From Eggerthellaceae bacterium UBA5808 (GTDB lineage Bacteria; Actinomycetota; Coriobacteriia; Coriobacteriales; Eggerthellaceae): a stretch of 9,205 nucleotides of DNA. Below, one piece after another: positions 1 through 7,370 of this stretch. The position numbers and the translations under genes were made by a program. The stretch lies in assembly GCA_002417975.1 (NCBI GenBank), contig DIDE01000046.1, positions 8,643-17,847 of the forward strand. The letters are read 5' to 3'. Each line of letters begins with the position of its first letter. Positions within the stretch are counted from its first letter, which is position 1. A model generated the notes under the pieces. The model was not told where the DNA came from. It was given only the letters and a program-made list of their open reading frames with translations, and did not search any database.

Positions 1-11
1 TGAATATGGTA

Positions 12-43
12 TATATTTTTATGGTGTTGTACTGAGATATAAA
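12..43 (+). promoter_or_regulatory. Possible promoter region upstream of rimP (weak)
   Basis: The first 60 bases are strongly AT-rich compared with the rest of the window. Two -10-like hexamers are visible: TATATT at 12-17 and TATAAA at 38-43. No good -35 element lies 16-18 bases upstream of TATAAA, and the -35 region for TATATT would fall outside the window. A start of transcription near either site would put the hairpin at 59-86 in the 5' leader of the operon. This is only base composition and hexamer matching, so the call is tentative. Confidence 0.25.
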
Positions 44-58
44 ACTTTCGATGTTGAT

Positions 59-91
59 GAGAAAGTGGGCTTTGTCCCGCTTTCTTCTTTT
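59..91 (+). terminator. Leader hairpin with interrupted T-run: terminator or attenuator before rimP-nusA
   Basis: Bases 61-69 pair with 76-84 in a nine-pair stem that includes one G-U wobble (66 with 79). The pairs 60-85 and 59-86 can extend it. The loop is six bases (70-75). The 3' arm runs into TTCTTTT (85-91), an imperfect T-tract. It could be the terminator of the gene to the left or an attenuator in the leader of this operon. NusA-dependent termination in the leader of the nusA operon is established in Bacillus subtilis, and a weak T-tract suits that kind of terminator. The hairpin also shows that the in-frame GTG at 65 is an unlikely start for rimP. Confidence 0.65.
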
Positions 92-115
92 CTAAGCTCA
101 AAGAAAGGGAGCGGC

Positions 116-586
116 GTGCTAACTGCAAAGGAACAGAGCTTACTTGATGCGTTGGAACCGACCGCTCGTAAAAAGCTTATCGAAATTGTCAGCGTTGAGA
201 TTGTTGGAGCACGAAAGGCCCCAACAATTCGCGTGTATATAGACACTCCCGATGGCGTGAGCTTCGATCAACTCTCTGAAGCGCAGGCGTGGATTGGTAC
301 GTGTATGGATCGACTTGATCCGTTCCCGGGTGCCTATACGCTTGAGGTTTCATCTCCGGGAATTGATCGTCCGCTTAGGACACCCGAGCATTTTGAAAGA
401 TATGCGGGAGAGACGGTGCGTGTGTGTTGCAGACAGCCTGTCGATAAGCGAGCCACCTGGACAGGTGTGCTCAAGGGTTTTCGGGATGGATGCGTCATCC
501 TCGATGTTGATAGCGAGGAAGTTTCCATCGATTATAAGAACATCAAACGTGCCAACGTAAAAGGCGCGATTGATTTTACGGCATAG
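116..586 (+). CDS. rimP: Ribosome maturation factor RimP
   Basis: RimP is a cytoplasmic assembly factor for the 30S ribosomal subunit. Family members bind S12 and help its incorporation near the central pseudoknot. The 156-residue product has the usual RimP length and two-domain layout. The N-terminal alpha/beta domain contains a typical VYIDTPDGVSFD stretch (about residues 40-51) and the family signature LEVSSPGIDRPLRTPEHF (76-93). The C-terminal Sm-like beta-barrel ends with the usual DYKNIKRANV segment (139-148). I chose the GTG at 116 because AGGGAG at 106-111 sits just before it and it gives the normal N-terminus. A longer in-frame version from GTG 65 would start inside the leader hairpin. 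It is the first gene of the operon, and its stop codon overlaps the ribosome binding site of nusA. Confidence 0.95.
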   Translation: MLTAKEQSLLDALEPTARKKLIEIVSVEIVGARKAPTIRVYIDTPDGVSFDQLSEAQAWIGTCMDRLDPFPGAYTLEVSSPGIDRPLRTPEHFERYAGETVRVCCRQPVDKRATWTGVLKGFRDGCVILDVDSEEVSIDYKNIKRANVKGAIDFTA

Positions 587-600
587 GAAGGATACACGAT

Positions 601-1815
601 ATGGCGAGCTCTGAGTTGATAGATGCACTGCAGGCCTTAGCGCACGAGCGTAAGATTGATGAGTTTTATTTGATCGATCGTCTCGAGGCGTCGCTTGCTA
701 AGAGCTATCAGCATATTCTTGATCTCGATAATGAAGTACGTGTGACTATTGATCGAGCAACGGGCAAGATCTATGTGTATGAGCAAGTGCCGCAGGGTGA
801 GCCCGATCCTGAGACGGGCGAATATAAGGATTTTGAAGAGCGTGACGTAACTCCGACAAACGTAAGTCGTATTGCGGCTCAGAATGCGAAGAGCGTTATT
901 TCTTCGATCGTCCGCGATGCGGGACGTCAAAGTATTTACGAAGAATTTAGCCAGCGTATTGGCGATCTTGTTACGGGTACGGTTCTTCAGGGAACTCCTG
1001 ATTTTACGATTATTAAGATTCGTGATGGTGTAGAAGCAGAGCTTCCACATTATGATCTCAAGCGTAATCCTGATGAACGTAACGAGCGTCCTTCTAATGA
1101 ACGGTATCGTCATAATCAACGTATTAAGACATTGATTATTGATGTGCGTAATCCTACATCTGATCAAACCCGTACACGTGGTGAACAGGCTCGTCCTTCG
1201 ATTGTCGTTTCGCGTACGCATCCTGATTTGATTCGTCGTTTATTCGAGATCGAAGTTCCTGAGATTTATGATGGCATGGTCGAGATTAAGTCGATCGCGC
1301 GTGAACCAGGAGCGCGTTCAAAAGTTGCTGTTGCATCAAGAGAGCAGAATCTTGATCCTGTTGGCGCATGTGTTGGACCAAAAGGTTCACGTGTTCGTAT
1401 GGTCGTCGAAGAGCTTCGCAATGAGCGCGTTGACGTAATTCAGTGGAATGAAAATCCTGCAATTTATGTTAAAAATGCTCTTTCACCTGCGAAGGTCAGC
1501 CATGTTGATGTTGACGAAGAGACGAATTATGCGACTGTCGTTGTACCTGACGATCAACTGTCTTTAGCAATTGGCAAAGAGGGTCAGAATGCTCGTCTTG
1601 CTGCTCGGTTAACGGGTTGGCATATCGATATTAAGTCTGCGTCTTTTGCGGGCGAAGCACCATCGATTGACAATGTTCTTATTGATGAACCTGAGCCTGT
1701 CGAGGACGAAAGTGGCGTATGCGCATATGTGAGTCCTGATGGTGTTCGTTGTAGGAATCATGCTCGTCCAGGAAGTAAGTATTGCGGAATCCATGAATTC
1801 ATGGAAGAGAGCTGA
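601..1815 (+). CDS. nusA: Transcription elongation/termination factor NusA with Cys/His C-terminal tail
   Basis: NusA binds RNA polymerase and nascent RNA and modulates pausing, intrinsic termination and antitermination. The 404-residue protein has, in order, the N-terminal polymerase-binding domain (about 1-120), an S1 domain (about 121-205), KH1 (about 230-300, with VGPKGSRVR at 258-266) and KH2 (about 300-347, with IGKEGQNARLAARLTGW at 324-340). The S1 domain carries two hydrophilic loop insertions of about ten residues relative to E. coli NusA (about 155-170 and 184-197), rich in Arg, Asn and Glu. It has no proteobacterial acidic-repeat domains. After an acidic linker (362-370) it ends in a Cys/His cluster: C374, C384, C395 and H398. 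A strong GGAAGGA (586-592) lies eight bases before the ATG. The core assignment is certain; the tail's zinc binding is inferred. Confidence 0.98.
   Translation: MASSELIDALQALAHERKIDEFYLIDRLEASLAKSYQHILDLDNEVRVTIDRATGKIYVYEQVPQGEPDPETGEYKDFEERDVTPTNVSRIAAQNAKSVISSIVRDAGRQSIYEEFSQRIGDLVTGTVLQGTPDFTIIKIRDGVEAELPHYDLKRNPDERNERPSNERYRHNQRIKTLIIDVRNPTSDQTRTRGEQARPSIVVSRTHPDLIRRLFEIEVPEIYDGMVEIKSIAREPGARSKVAVASREQNLDPVGACVGPKGSRVRMVVEELRNERVDVIQWNENPAIYVKNALSPAKVSHVDVDEETNYATVVVPDDQLSLAIGKEGQNARLAARLTGWHIDIKSASFAGEAPSIDNVLIDEPEPVEDESGVCAYVSPDGVRCRNHARPGSKYCGIHEFMEES
1719..1794 (+). other. Segment encoding putative zinc-binding Cys/His tail of NusA
   Basis: This stretch encodes residues 373-398 of NusA. 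It shows C374-x9-C384-x10-C395-x2-H398, with the context DGVRCRN followed by ARPGSKYCGIH. The spacing resembles a short motif found in assorted bacterial and phage proteins, of the form C...G..C.N...PG..YC..H, which looks like a small treble-clef-type zinc site. It is separated from KH2 by an acidic Pro/Glu linker, so it could fold independently. Zinc binding and function are inferred from residue pattern only. Confidence 0.55.
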
Positions 1816-1823
1816 TTACTTTT

Positions 1824-2144
1824 TTGGGAACGAGTTCGAAACATCAACAGCATGCGTGTGATGGACATCCCGCCTCGCAGCGTGTTCGTACCTGTATAGG
1901 GTGTGGCGCGCAACGGCAAAAGGATGATTTGATACGTATCGTCAAGACATCTGAGGGCGAAATAAGTTATGATGCGAACGGACATTCGGCAGGGCGCGGT
2001 GCGTATGTGTGCTCTATTGATTGTTTTGAGCGCGCTCGTGCCTCGCACCGTCTTGATCGGGCGTTAAAGATAAAAGTGGCCGATCAGGACTACGAGATGA
2101 TAGCTGATGAGCTGCGGCGAGCGCGGCTTTCTGCGCAAGGATAG
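1824..2144 (+). CDS. rnpM: RNase P modulator RnpM (YlxR family)
   Basis: This is the small nusA-linked YlxR (DUF448) protein. In studied species it binds RNase P RNA and modulates tRNA 5' processing, and it was earlier described as a nucleic-acid-associated regulator. The 106-residue product contains the family's RTCIGCGAQRQKDDLIRIV opening (22-40), the GRGAYVC signature (57-63) and a basic helical C-terminus. Cysteines 24, 27, 63 and 67 form a possible metal site. The only bacterial start codon in frame between the preceding stop and the conserved core is TTG at 1824, eight bases after the nusA stop. It has no well-placed Shine-Dalgarno sequence, the nearest purine run being GGAAGAGAG at 1803-1811, so coupling to nusA translation is likely. 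The resulting 20-residue His/Gln-rich N-terminal extension is unusual. The ylxQ gene that follows ylxR in Firmicutes is absent. Confidence 0.9.
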   Translation: MGTSSKHQQHACDGHPASQRVRTCIGCGAQRQKDDLIRIVKTSEGEISYDANGHSAGRGAYVCSIDCFERARASHRLDRALKIKVADQDYEMIADELRRARLSAQG

Positions 2145-2157
2145 ATGAGGAGTTGGA

Positions 2158-4920
2158 ATGGCCAGCATGCGTGTACATGAGTTGGCAAAGGAATTCGATA
2201 TGTCGAGCAAGGACTTGCTTGATCGTCTTGCGAAGATGCATATCTCCGCCAAGAGTCATGCGAGTGTATTGAGCGACGCCGATGTTTCGAAGGTGAGAGA
2301 TAACCTCGCTCCTGAGATCAAACAGCGTGCCGGTAAGCTCGAAGATAAAGAAGCTGCGAAGCTCAAGAAGGAACAAGCCGAAGCTCGTGCCGCCCAAGAG
2401 AAGGAAGAGGCGGAGCGTCGTGCTGCGGTGAAACATGAGCGTGAATTGCGCGATAAAGAACGAGCTAAGCGTCAAGCAACGGTTGAAGATGGTTTTGCTG
2501 GAGCTGAGGGTAGTGCTGCATCTGGACAATCAGGTGATAAAGCATCTTCTCCTTACGAAAGTCTTGCCAATCAGATTGCCAGCGAGAAGGAACGTGCTGC
2601 TCGCGAGGCTGCTCAGGCGAAGGCCAAGGCACGTGTTGCTAAGGTTGCCCGTGAGGTTGCAAAGAAACAAGCTGTTGAGGAGCGCCTCCATGGGAATCAT
2701 TCCGCACGGACACATGCGCCTGCTACTACACAGCCACAGCGCACAGCGCCTAAGCAGAATCAACATCCTCGTAAGCCTACTTCGGGTAAAAAGCGTGGCT
2801 CTTCGTTTGATTCTTTGCTCTCTCAAATCGAGAGTGAAAAAGAACGTATGCAGCATGTTCAGCAAGATCAGAATCAGCGCCGCAATCGTCACGGTAATAA
2901 GAAAAAGAATCAGCATCATAACTTTGAGCCTGAAGTACCTGAATTGAGCGGTCAAAAAGCTGCAACAGGTGAAGACCGTTACGCTCAGATGGCAGTGCAA
3001 GCTGAAAAGTTGCAACGTGATAAAGTGCTCGAAGAAGCGCGTGCTGCAGTAAAAGCAGCTACTCATGAGGGAACGGGCCGCCGTCGTAAGCGTAAGGAAA
3101 AGCGCGAAGCAGAAGCACGTGAAAAAGCAGAAATTAAGGCTATTGAACATGGTCTTGATCCTGAATTGGTCCTTGACGATTCTGTTGTTGAGATTCCACA
3201 GGGTGCAACGGTCGCGAAGTTTGCTGAACTGCTTAAAATTCAGCCGAACGATGTTATTAAGCGCCTCTTCCTTCTTGGTCAGGCATTAACGTTGACCCAG
3301 TCTATGAGTGATGATCTGATTGAATTAATCGCTGATGATCTTGGTCGCAAAGTTCGTGTTGTGTCTCCTGAGGAAGAATATGCGGTTGTGTATCATGACC
3401 GTCCTGAGGATCTTACCCCACGTCCTCCTGTAGTAACCGTTATGGGTCATGTTGATCATGGCAAGACAAGTTTGCTTGATGCTATTCGTCAAACGGGTGT
3501 TGCTCAGAGCGAAGCTGGCGGAATCACTCAGCATATTGGTGCGTCGGTTGTCAACATTAAGGGTCGTCAGGTGACCTTTATTGATACACCTGGTCATGAG
3601 GCATTTACGGCTATGCGTGCTCGTGGTGCAAAGGTAACCGATGTCGTTGTGCTTGTTGTTGCAGCTGACGATGGCGTTATGCCTCAGACAATTGAGGCTA
3701 TCAACCATGCTCGTGCAGCGGATGTGCCTATTGTTGTTGCTGTTAATAAAATTGATAAGCCAGGAGCTAAGCCTGAGCGTGTTCGTCAGGAGCTTACTGA
3801 GCATGGTATTGTCCCTGAAGAATGGGGCGGCAAGAATATGTTTGTAGATGTGTCTGCAAAACAGCATCTGCATATTGATGACCTTCTCGAAACCATTCTT
3901 TTGCAGGCTGATATTCTTGAACTTAAAGCAAACGTTGACGCTCCTGCGTCTGGCTATGTCATTGAGGCAAACCTTGATAAAGGTCGTGGTCCTGTCGCAA
4001 CCGTTCTTATCGATCGTGGTACGTTGCATCCAGGTGATGTTCTTGTTGCTGGTACGTCATGGGGCCGTGTGCGTGCTTTGATTAATCCTCATGGTGTACA
4101 TGTGGATGCCGCTAAGCCTGCTGATCCTGTTGAGGTCCTTGGACTGAATAGTGTTCCAGTTGCAGGTGACGAGTTCCGCATATTTGATGATGAGCGTGAT
4201 GCGCGTAAACTTGCCGAGGAACGTGCGCTTCGTGCACGTCTTGCTGAACAGCAAAAGCGTCATATGAGCCTTGATGAACTCTTTGACCATATTAAAGAGG
4301 GCAAACAAACTGATTTGAATCTTGTTGTTAAAGCTGATGTCCAGGGTTCTATTGAGGCACTACGCGATGCATTCGACAAGATGGATCAGACTGAAGTAAA
4401 GATTAATATTATTCATTCGGCAGTTGGTGGAATTACTGAGACCGACGTAACGCTTGCTGCGGCAAGTGATGCAATCATCATTGGTTTCAATGTTCGTCCG
4501 ACGGGTAAGTCTCGTTCACTTGCCGAAAAAGAAAAAGTAGATATTCGTCTGTATCGTGTCATTTATCAGGCGATCGAAGATATCAATGCAGCCCGTGTTG
4601 GTTTGCTTAAACCTGATATCGTCGAAAAGGATACGGGTTCGGCTGAGATACGTGAGCTGTTCAAGGTACCAAAGATCGGTACGATTGCCGGTTGTTATGT
4701 TACCGAAGGCGAGATCAAACGTGATGACAAGGTCCGCATCGTCCGTGATGGTACGGTCGTTCATGAAGGTGAGATTGTCAGCATGCGTCATTTCAAGGAT
4801 GACGTTAAGAGTGTCCGTTCTGGGTTTGAATGCGGCATCGGTGTTAAAGGATTCCAAGATATGAAGGTCGGCGATGTGATTGAAGGTTATCGGATTGTCG
4901 AAGTTGAAAGAACGGAATAA
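2158..4920 (+). CDS. infB: Translation initiation factor IF-2
   Basis: IF2 is the GTPase that places initiator fMet-tRNA on the 30S subunit and promotes 50S joining. The 920-residue protein begins with an IF2_N helical domain (about 1-50), followed by a long Lys/Glu/Ala-rich, probably partly coiled and disordered region (about 55-340) with basic stretches such as 308-315. A second IF2_N domain lies at about 346-405. The G domain has GHVDHGKT (430-437), GGITQHIG (454-461), DTPGH (476-480), NKID (530-533) and SAK (566-568), all intact. Domains II, III (LVVKADVQGSIEAL, from about 722) and the fMet-tRNA-binding C2 domain with ECGIGV (891-896) complete the protein. AGGAG at 2148-2152 precedes the ATG by five bases. 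The N-domain repeats a motif at 131-146 and 215-230. The last codon abuts rbfA. Confidence 0.98.
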   Translation: MASMRVHELAKEFDMSSKDLLDRLAKMHISAKSHASVLSDADVSKVRDNLAPEIKQRAGKLEDKEAAKLKKEQAEARAAQEKEEAERRAAVKHERELRDKERAKRQATVEDGFAGAEGSAASGQSGDKASSPYESLANQIASEKERAAREAAQAKAKARVAKVAREVAKKQAVEERLHGNHSARTHAPATTQPQRTAPKQNQHPRKPTSGKKRGSSFDSLLSQIESEKERMQHVQQDQNQRRNRHGNKKKNQHHNFEPEVPELSGQKAATGEDRYAQMAVQAEKLQRDKVLEEARAAVKAATHEGTGRRRKRKEKREAEAREKAEIKAIEHGLDPELVLDDSVVEIPQGATVAKFAELLKIQPNDVIKRLFLLGQALTLTQSMSDDLIELIADDLGRKVRVVSPEEEYAVVYHDRPEDLTPRPPVVTVMGHVDHGKTSLLDAIRQTGVAQSEAGGITQHIGASVVNIKGRQVTFIDTPGHEAFTAMRARGAKVTDVVVLVVAADDGVMPQTIEAINHARAADVPIVVAVNKIDKPGAKPERVRQELTEHGIVPEEWGGKNMFVDVSAKQHLHIDDLLETILLQADILELKANVDAPASGYVIEANLDKGRGPVATVLIDRGTLHPGDVLVAGTSWGRVRALINPHGVHVDAAKPADPVEVLGLNSVPVAGDEFRIFDDERDARKLAEERALRARLAEQQKRHMSLDELFDHIKEGKQTDLNLVVKADVQGSIEALRDAFDKMDQTEVKINIIHSAVGGITETDVTLAAASDAIIIGFNVRPTGKSRSLAEKEKVDIRLYRVIYQAIEDINAARVGLLKPDIVEKDTGSAEIRELFKVPKIGTIAGCYVTEGEIKRDDKVRIVRDGTVVHEGEIVSMRHFKDDVKSVRSGFECGIGVKGFQDMKVGDVIEGYRIVEVERTE
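2548..2847 (+). repeat. Duplicated SxxSLxxQIxSEKER motif in the IF2 N-domain coding region
   Basis: Residues 131-146 (SPYESLANQIASEKER) and 215-230 (SSFDSLLSQIESEKER) of IF2 are clearly related, sharing 10 of 16 positions. The copies are encoded at 2548-2595 and 2800-2847. They are separated by about 68 residues of Ala/Lys-rich and then His/Pro/Gln-rich sequence. Several identical residues use different codons, so the similarity is held at protein level rather than as a recent DNA duplication. A third, much weaker match (DRYAQMAVQAEKLQRDK, starting near residue 272) may be a degenerate copy. The role is unknown. Confidence 0.6.
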
Positions 4921-5271
4921 ATGAAACAGGGATCATCAAATCGTAAAGTCAATCAACAGGCACGATCGGTTATCGCGAATGCACTTTTATACGAGATTTC
5001 CGATCCGCGCCTGGATCTCGTTACGATTACGGGTTGTGAAGTAAGCTACGATCGTAGTGTGTGCAATGTATTCTATACGGCTGATTCATCGTGCTATGAT
5101 GATGCAGCTTCTGCGTTTGAAGCAGCATCCGGTCGTATTAGAAGCATTATGGCTCATAAACTTCCGTGGCGAATCGCGCCTGAGCTCCGTTTTATGCTTG
5201 ATCCGAGTGTTGATGAAGCTGAACGGATTGAAAAGGCGCTCGACCGCGAATCGAAAAGGGATCAAGCATGA
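4921..5271 (+). CDS. rbfA: Ribosome-binding factor A
   Basis: RbfA is a KH-like cold-shock protein that binds the 30S subunit near the 16S 5' helix and helps late maturation. The 116-residue product has normal length. It carries the family hallmarks ISDPRLDLVTITGCEVSYD (26-44), a beta-strand NVFYTA (49-54) and the closing KLPWRIAPELRFMLDPSVDEAERIEKAL segment split over 80-89, 90-100 and 101-107. The ATG follows the infB stop with no gap (TAAATG), and the upstream purines are weak, so re-initiation after IF2 is likely. Its own stop overlaps the next start as ATGA (5268-5271). It has two cysteines in the middle strands and no sign of truncation. Confidence 0.95.
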   Translation: MKQGSSNRKVNQQARSVIANALLYEISDPRLDLVTITGCEVSYDRSVCNVFYTADSSCYDDAASAFEAASGRIRSIMAHKLPWRIAPELRFMLDPSVDEAERIEKALDRESKRDQA

Positions 5272-6341
5272 GTTATTGTGAGGCGGATTTACGTCGAGTC
5301 GCTCAAGAACTTAAAGATCATGATAACTATGTAATCTGCGGACATGTAAGCCCTGATGGGGATTGCATTGGTTCGCAGCTTGCGTTAATGCATGCTCTTT
5401 GTGCTATGGGTAAAAAAGCTCGCTGCGTTCTTGCTCAAGCAGAACCTGTCGATTTTGGTTTACGCTTTTTACCTGGGACAAAAGACATGGTTCCAGCGCG
5501 TGATCTTCGCGGTTCGTTTTCGACGTTTGTCTCGGTTGATGTTCCTGAATTGTCCCGAATGGGGAATGCTGCGATGCGCCTATCGCATAAGGCTGATATG
5601 GTCATCTCGATTGATCATCATATTCCTGATGGTGAACCGATGGGGTCAGTCCGTTATGTTGATTCTGATTCGCCAGCGACTGCGCTTATTATCTGGCGTT
5701 TAATTTCGCTTATGGGCGTTCAGCCGTCTTCTGCTATGGCAATATGTTGCTATACGGGTACAGTAACTGATACGGGACGTTTTCAGTATCAGAATACTAC
5801 AGCAGACACCTTTGAATATGCTGCCGAAATGGTTCGTGCCGGTGCAGATCCAGCACAGGTTTCTTGCTCGGTGTTTCAAAATCGGACGCGTGCATCGCTC
5901 GAACTCGAGCGTCGCATGCTTACCTCTATGTCGTTTTATGCTAACGATTCATGTGCAGTTGGCGTTGTCCATCGTTCTGATTTTTTGGAGACAGGGGCGA
6001 CTAAAGTTGATGCTATGCCTTTAATCGATACGATTCGGTCGATTCGTGGTGTGCGTGTTGTCTGCATTTTACGCGAACAAGAGCATGATGTTCGGGGCAG
6101 TTTGCGTGCAAAAGACGACACAGATGTTGCTGCGATGGCAAGAATTATTGGTGGCGGTGGCCATCGAGCTGCAGCGGGCTTTACCTTTAAAGGATCGCTT
6201 GAGGATGCACATGCATGCATCGCTCAGCTTTTTTCACAACTTTTTGATGATTCTGATGCTATGTTACCTGAGGGACAAGACAGTTCTTGCTCTGCCGTGC
6301 TTGCTGCTGATCAATCGGCTGATGCTACGTCTAGGGATTGA
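5268..6341 (+). CDS. nrnA: DHH/DHHA1 phosphoesterase (NrnA-like nanoRNase / pAp or cyclic-dinucleotide phosphodiesterase)
   Basis: This 357-residue cytoplasmic enzyme belongs to the stand-alone DHH-DHHA1 family. Members degrade 2-5 nucleotide RNAs, dephosphorylate pAp, or hydrolyse c-di-AMP/pApA; which activity applies here cannot be read from sequence. Visible motifs: GHVSPDGDCIGS (25-36) with His26, Asp30 and Asp32; the metal Asp91 in VSVDVPE; ISIDHHIPDG (113-122) with the DHH triad at 116-118; YTGTVTDTGRFQY (162-174) with Asp168; and the DHHA1 glycine motif GGGGHRAAAG (295-304). All catalytic motifs are intact. There are no membrane segments or CBS/PAS domains, which argues against GdpP. 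A 25-30 residue acidic/Ala-rich tail follows the DHHA1 domain. AAAAGGG at 5254-5260 is seven bases before the ATG. The position between rbfA and truB is the usual place for nrnA in Firmicutes and actinobacteria. Confidence 0.92.
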   Translation: MSYCEADLRRVAQELKDHDNYVICGHVSPDGDCIGSQLALMHALCAMGKKARCVLAQAEPVDFGLRFLPGTKDMVPARDLRGSFSTFVSVDVPELSRMGNAAMRLSHKADMVISIDHHIPDGEPMGSVRYVDSDSPATALIIWRLISLMGVQPSSAMAICCYTGTVTDTGRFQYQNTTADTFEYAAEMVRAGADPAQVSCSVFQNRTRASLELERRMLTSMSFYANDSCAVGVVHRSDFLETGATKVDAMPLIDTIRSIRGVRVVCILREQEHDVRGSLRAKDDTDVAAMARIIGGGGHRAAAGFTFKGSLEDAHACIAQLFSQLFDDSDAMLPEGQDSSCSAVLAADQSADATSRD

Positions 6342-6347
6342 TCACTT

Positions 6348-7370
6348 GTGGGGCATAGAGGATCGTCGAATGCATCGCTTGTAATTGGTATTGATAAGCC
6401 AAAAGGTATGTCGTCGCATGATGTGGTTGATCGTGTGCGCGAAATTTATTCGGAACGGCGTGTTGGTCATACAGGAACATTGGATCCTGCGGCGACGGGG
6501 GTGCTTGTACTTTGTGTCGGTCCAGCTACTCGTCTTGATCAATTTTTAACAGGTCATCAAAAGTCCTACGATTTTGATGTTGTGTTTGGCACTGCCACAG
6601 ATACCGATGATGCAGAGGGCACGGTCATTAAACAAGCTCCCATTCCGTCTAATGTACGTAGCGAAGACTATGCGATTTCTTTGTTAGAGAAGCTTATTGG
6701 CGATCATCAGCAATTGCCACCTATTTATTCTGCTATCACCGTCCATGGACAACGTGCCTATAAGGCGGCTCGTAAAGGGTCGATTGTTGATCTTAAACCT
6801 CGGGCGATTACGATTTATCGTGCATCGCTTAGAGGAATCGATTGTGTTTCATCAGCTACCGTTATTTGGCATGTGAGCGCAACGGTTTCTAAAGGGACGT
6901 ATATTCGAAGTTTAGCGCGTGATATTGGTCATGCATGCTTGACGTGTGCTCATACTGATGCACTTCGTCGTACCCGCTCAGGTCGCTTGTCGATTGACGA
7001 ATGCCTTACACTCGACGAGCTTGCGTCTGACCCGTATGGGAGTTTGCTCGATCCCGTCAGATTACTTGACGTGCGTTGTATGTTTTTGCATGATGAGCAT
7101 GCTGATGACGTTAAAGCAGGACGACCATTTTCGAGCGATCAGATTGATACGTATGTCTATCGCGATCAATCACAACGAATGAAGTTGGGCTGTGGATGCT
7201 CGAGCGGTGTTTATAAAGATGAGGACCCGTTAACCGATGGTGAGATTATCAGTATGGTTTTAGGTAATCGTCTTTTGGCACTCTATCGTTTTGATGCTGC
7301 GGAAAATATGTTGCGATCGGCGTGTGGATTCGCAATTGGAGTGGAGCGTGGGTATGATATATCGCGTTAA
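6348..7370 (+). CDS. truB: tRNA pseudouridine(55) synthase TruB
   Basis: TruB converts U55 of the tRNA T-loop to pseudouridine and also acts as a tRNA folding chaperone. The 340-residue protein begins with the typical GIDKPKGMSSHDVVDRVR (14-31), then GHTGTLDPAATGVL (40-53) with catalytic Asp46, KSYDFDVVFGTATDTDDAEG (72-91), PPIYSAITVHGQRAYKAARKG (split at 124-134 and 135-144) and KGTYIRSLARDIG (182-194) with the conserved Arg187. A PUA-like C-terminal region follows and is somewhat longer than in 300-residue homologues. The GTG at 6348 is chosen because it is the only start codon before the conserved core. TAGGGA (6332-6337) lies ten bases upstream, a rather long spacing. It is six bases downstream of nrnA, and its last codons overlap ribF. 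Confidence 0.96.
   Translation: MGHRGSSNASLVIGIDKPKGMSSHDVVDRVREIYSERRVGHTGTLDPAATGVLVLCVGPATRLDQFLTGHQKSYDFDVVFGTATDTDDAEGTVIKQAPIPSNVRSEDYAISLLEKLIGDHQQLPPIYSAITVHGQRAYKAARKGSIVDLKPRAITIYRASLRGIDCVSSATVIWHVSATVSKGTYIRSLARDIGHACLTCAHTDALRRTRSGRLSIDECLTLDELASDPYGSLLDPVRLLDVRCMFLHDEHADDVKAGRPFSSDQIDTYVYRDQSQRMKLGCGCSSGVYKDEDPLTDGEIISMVLGNRLLALYRFDAAENMLRSACGFAIGVERGYDISR

Noticed and set aside
65..115. Longer rimP start at GTG 65
   Set aside because: It lies inside the leader hairpin, has no ribosome binding site, and adds 17 residues not typical of RimP. GTG 116 has a nearby AGGGAG.
3325..4029. Long minus-strand open frame opposite infB (also 637-1221 opposite nusA and 2530-3150 opposite infB)
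   Set aside because: The T-ending codon bias of highly expressed genes (GTT, CGT, CTT, GAT) leaves few stops on the opposite strand. The translations show no recognisable domains, and the plus-strand genes are certain.
5268..6341. Identification of the DHH protein as GdpP, RecJ or an exopolyphosphatase
   Set aside because: It lacks the membrane and PAS/GGDEF parts of GdpP and the OB domain and length of RecJ. The GGGGH DHHA1 motif and the rbfA-truB context fit NrnA.
7291..7353. Longer ribF start at 7291
   Set aside because: It would overlap truB by 80 bases and add residues before the normal N-terminus. ATG 7354 has GGAG at seven bases.
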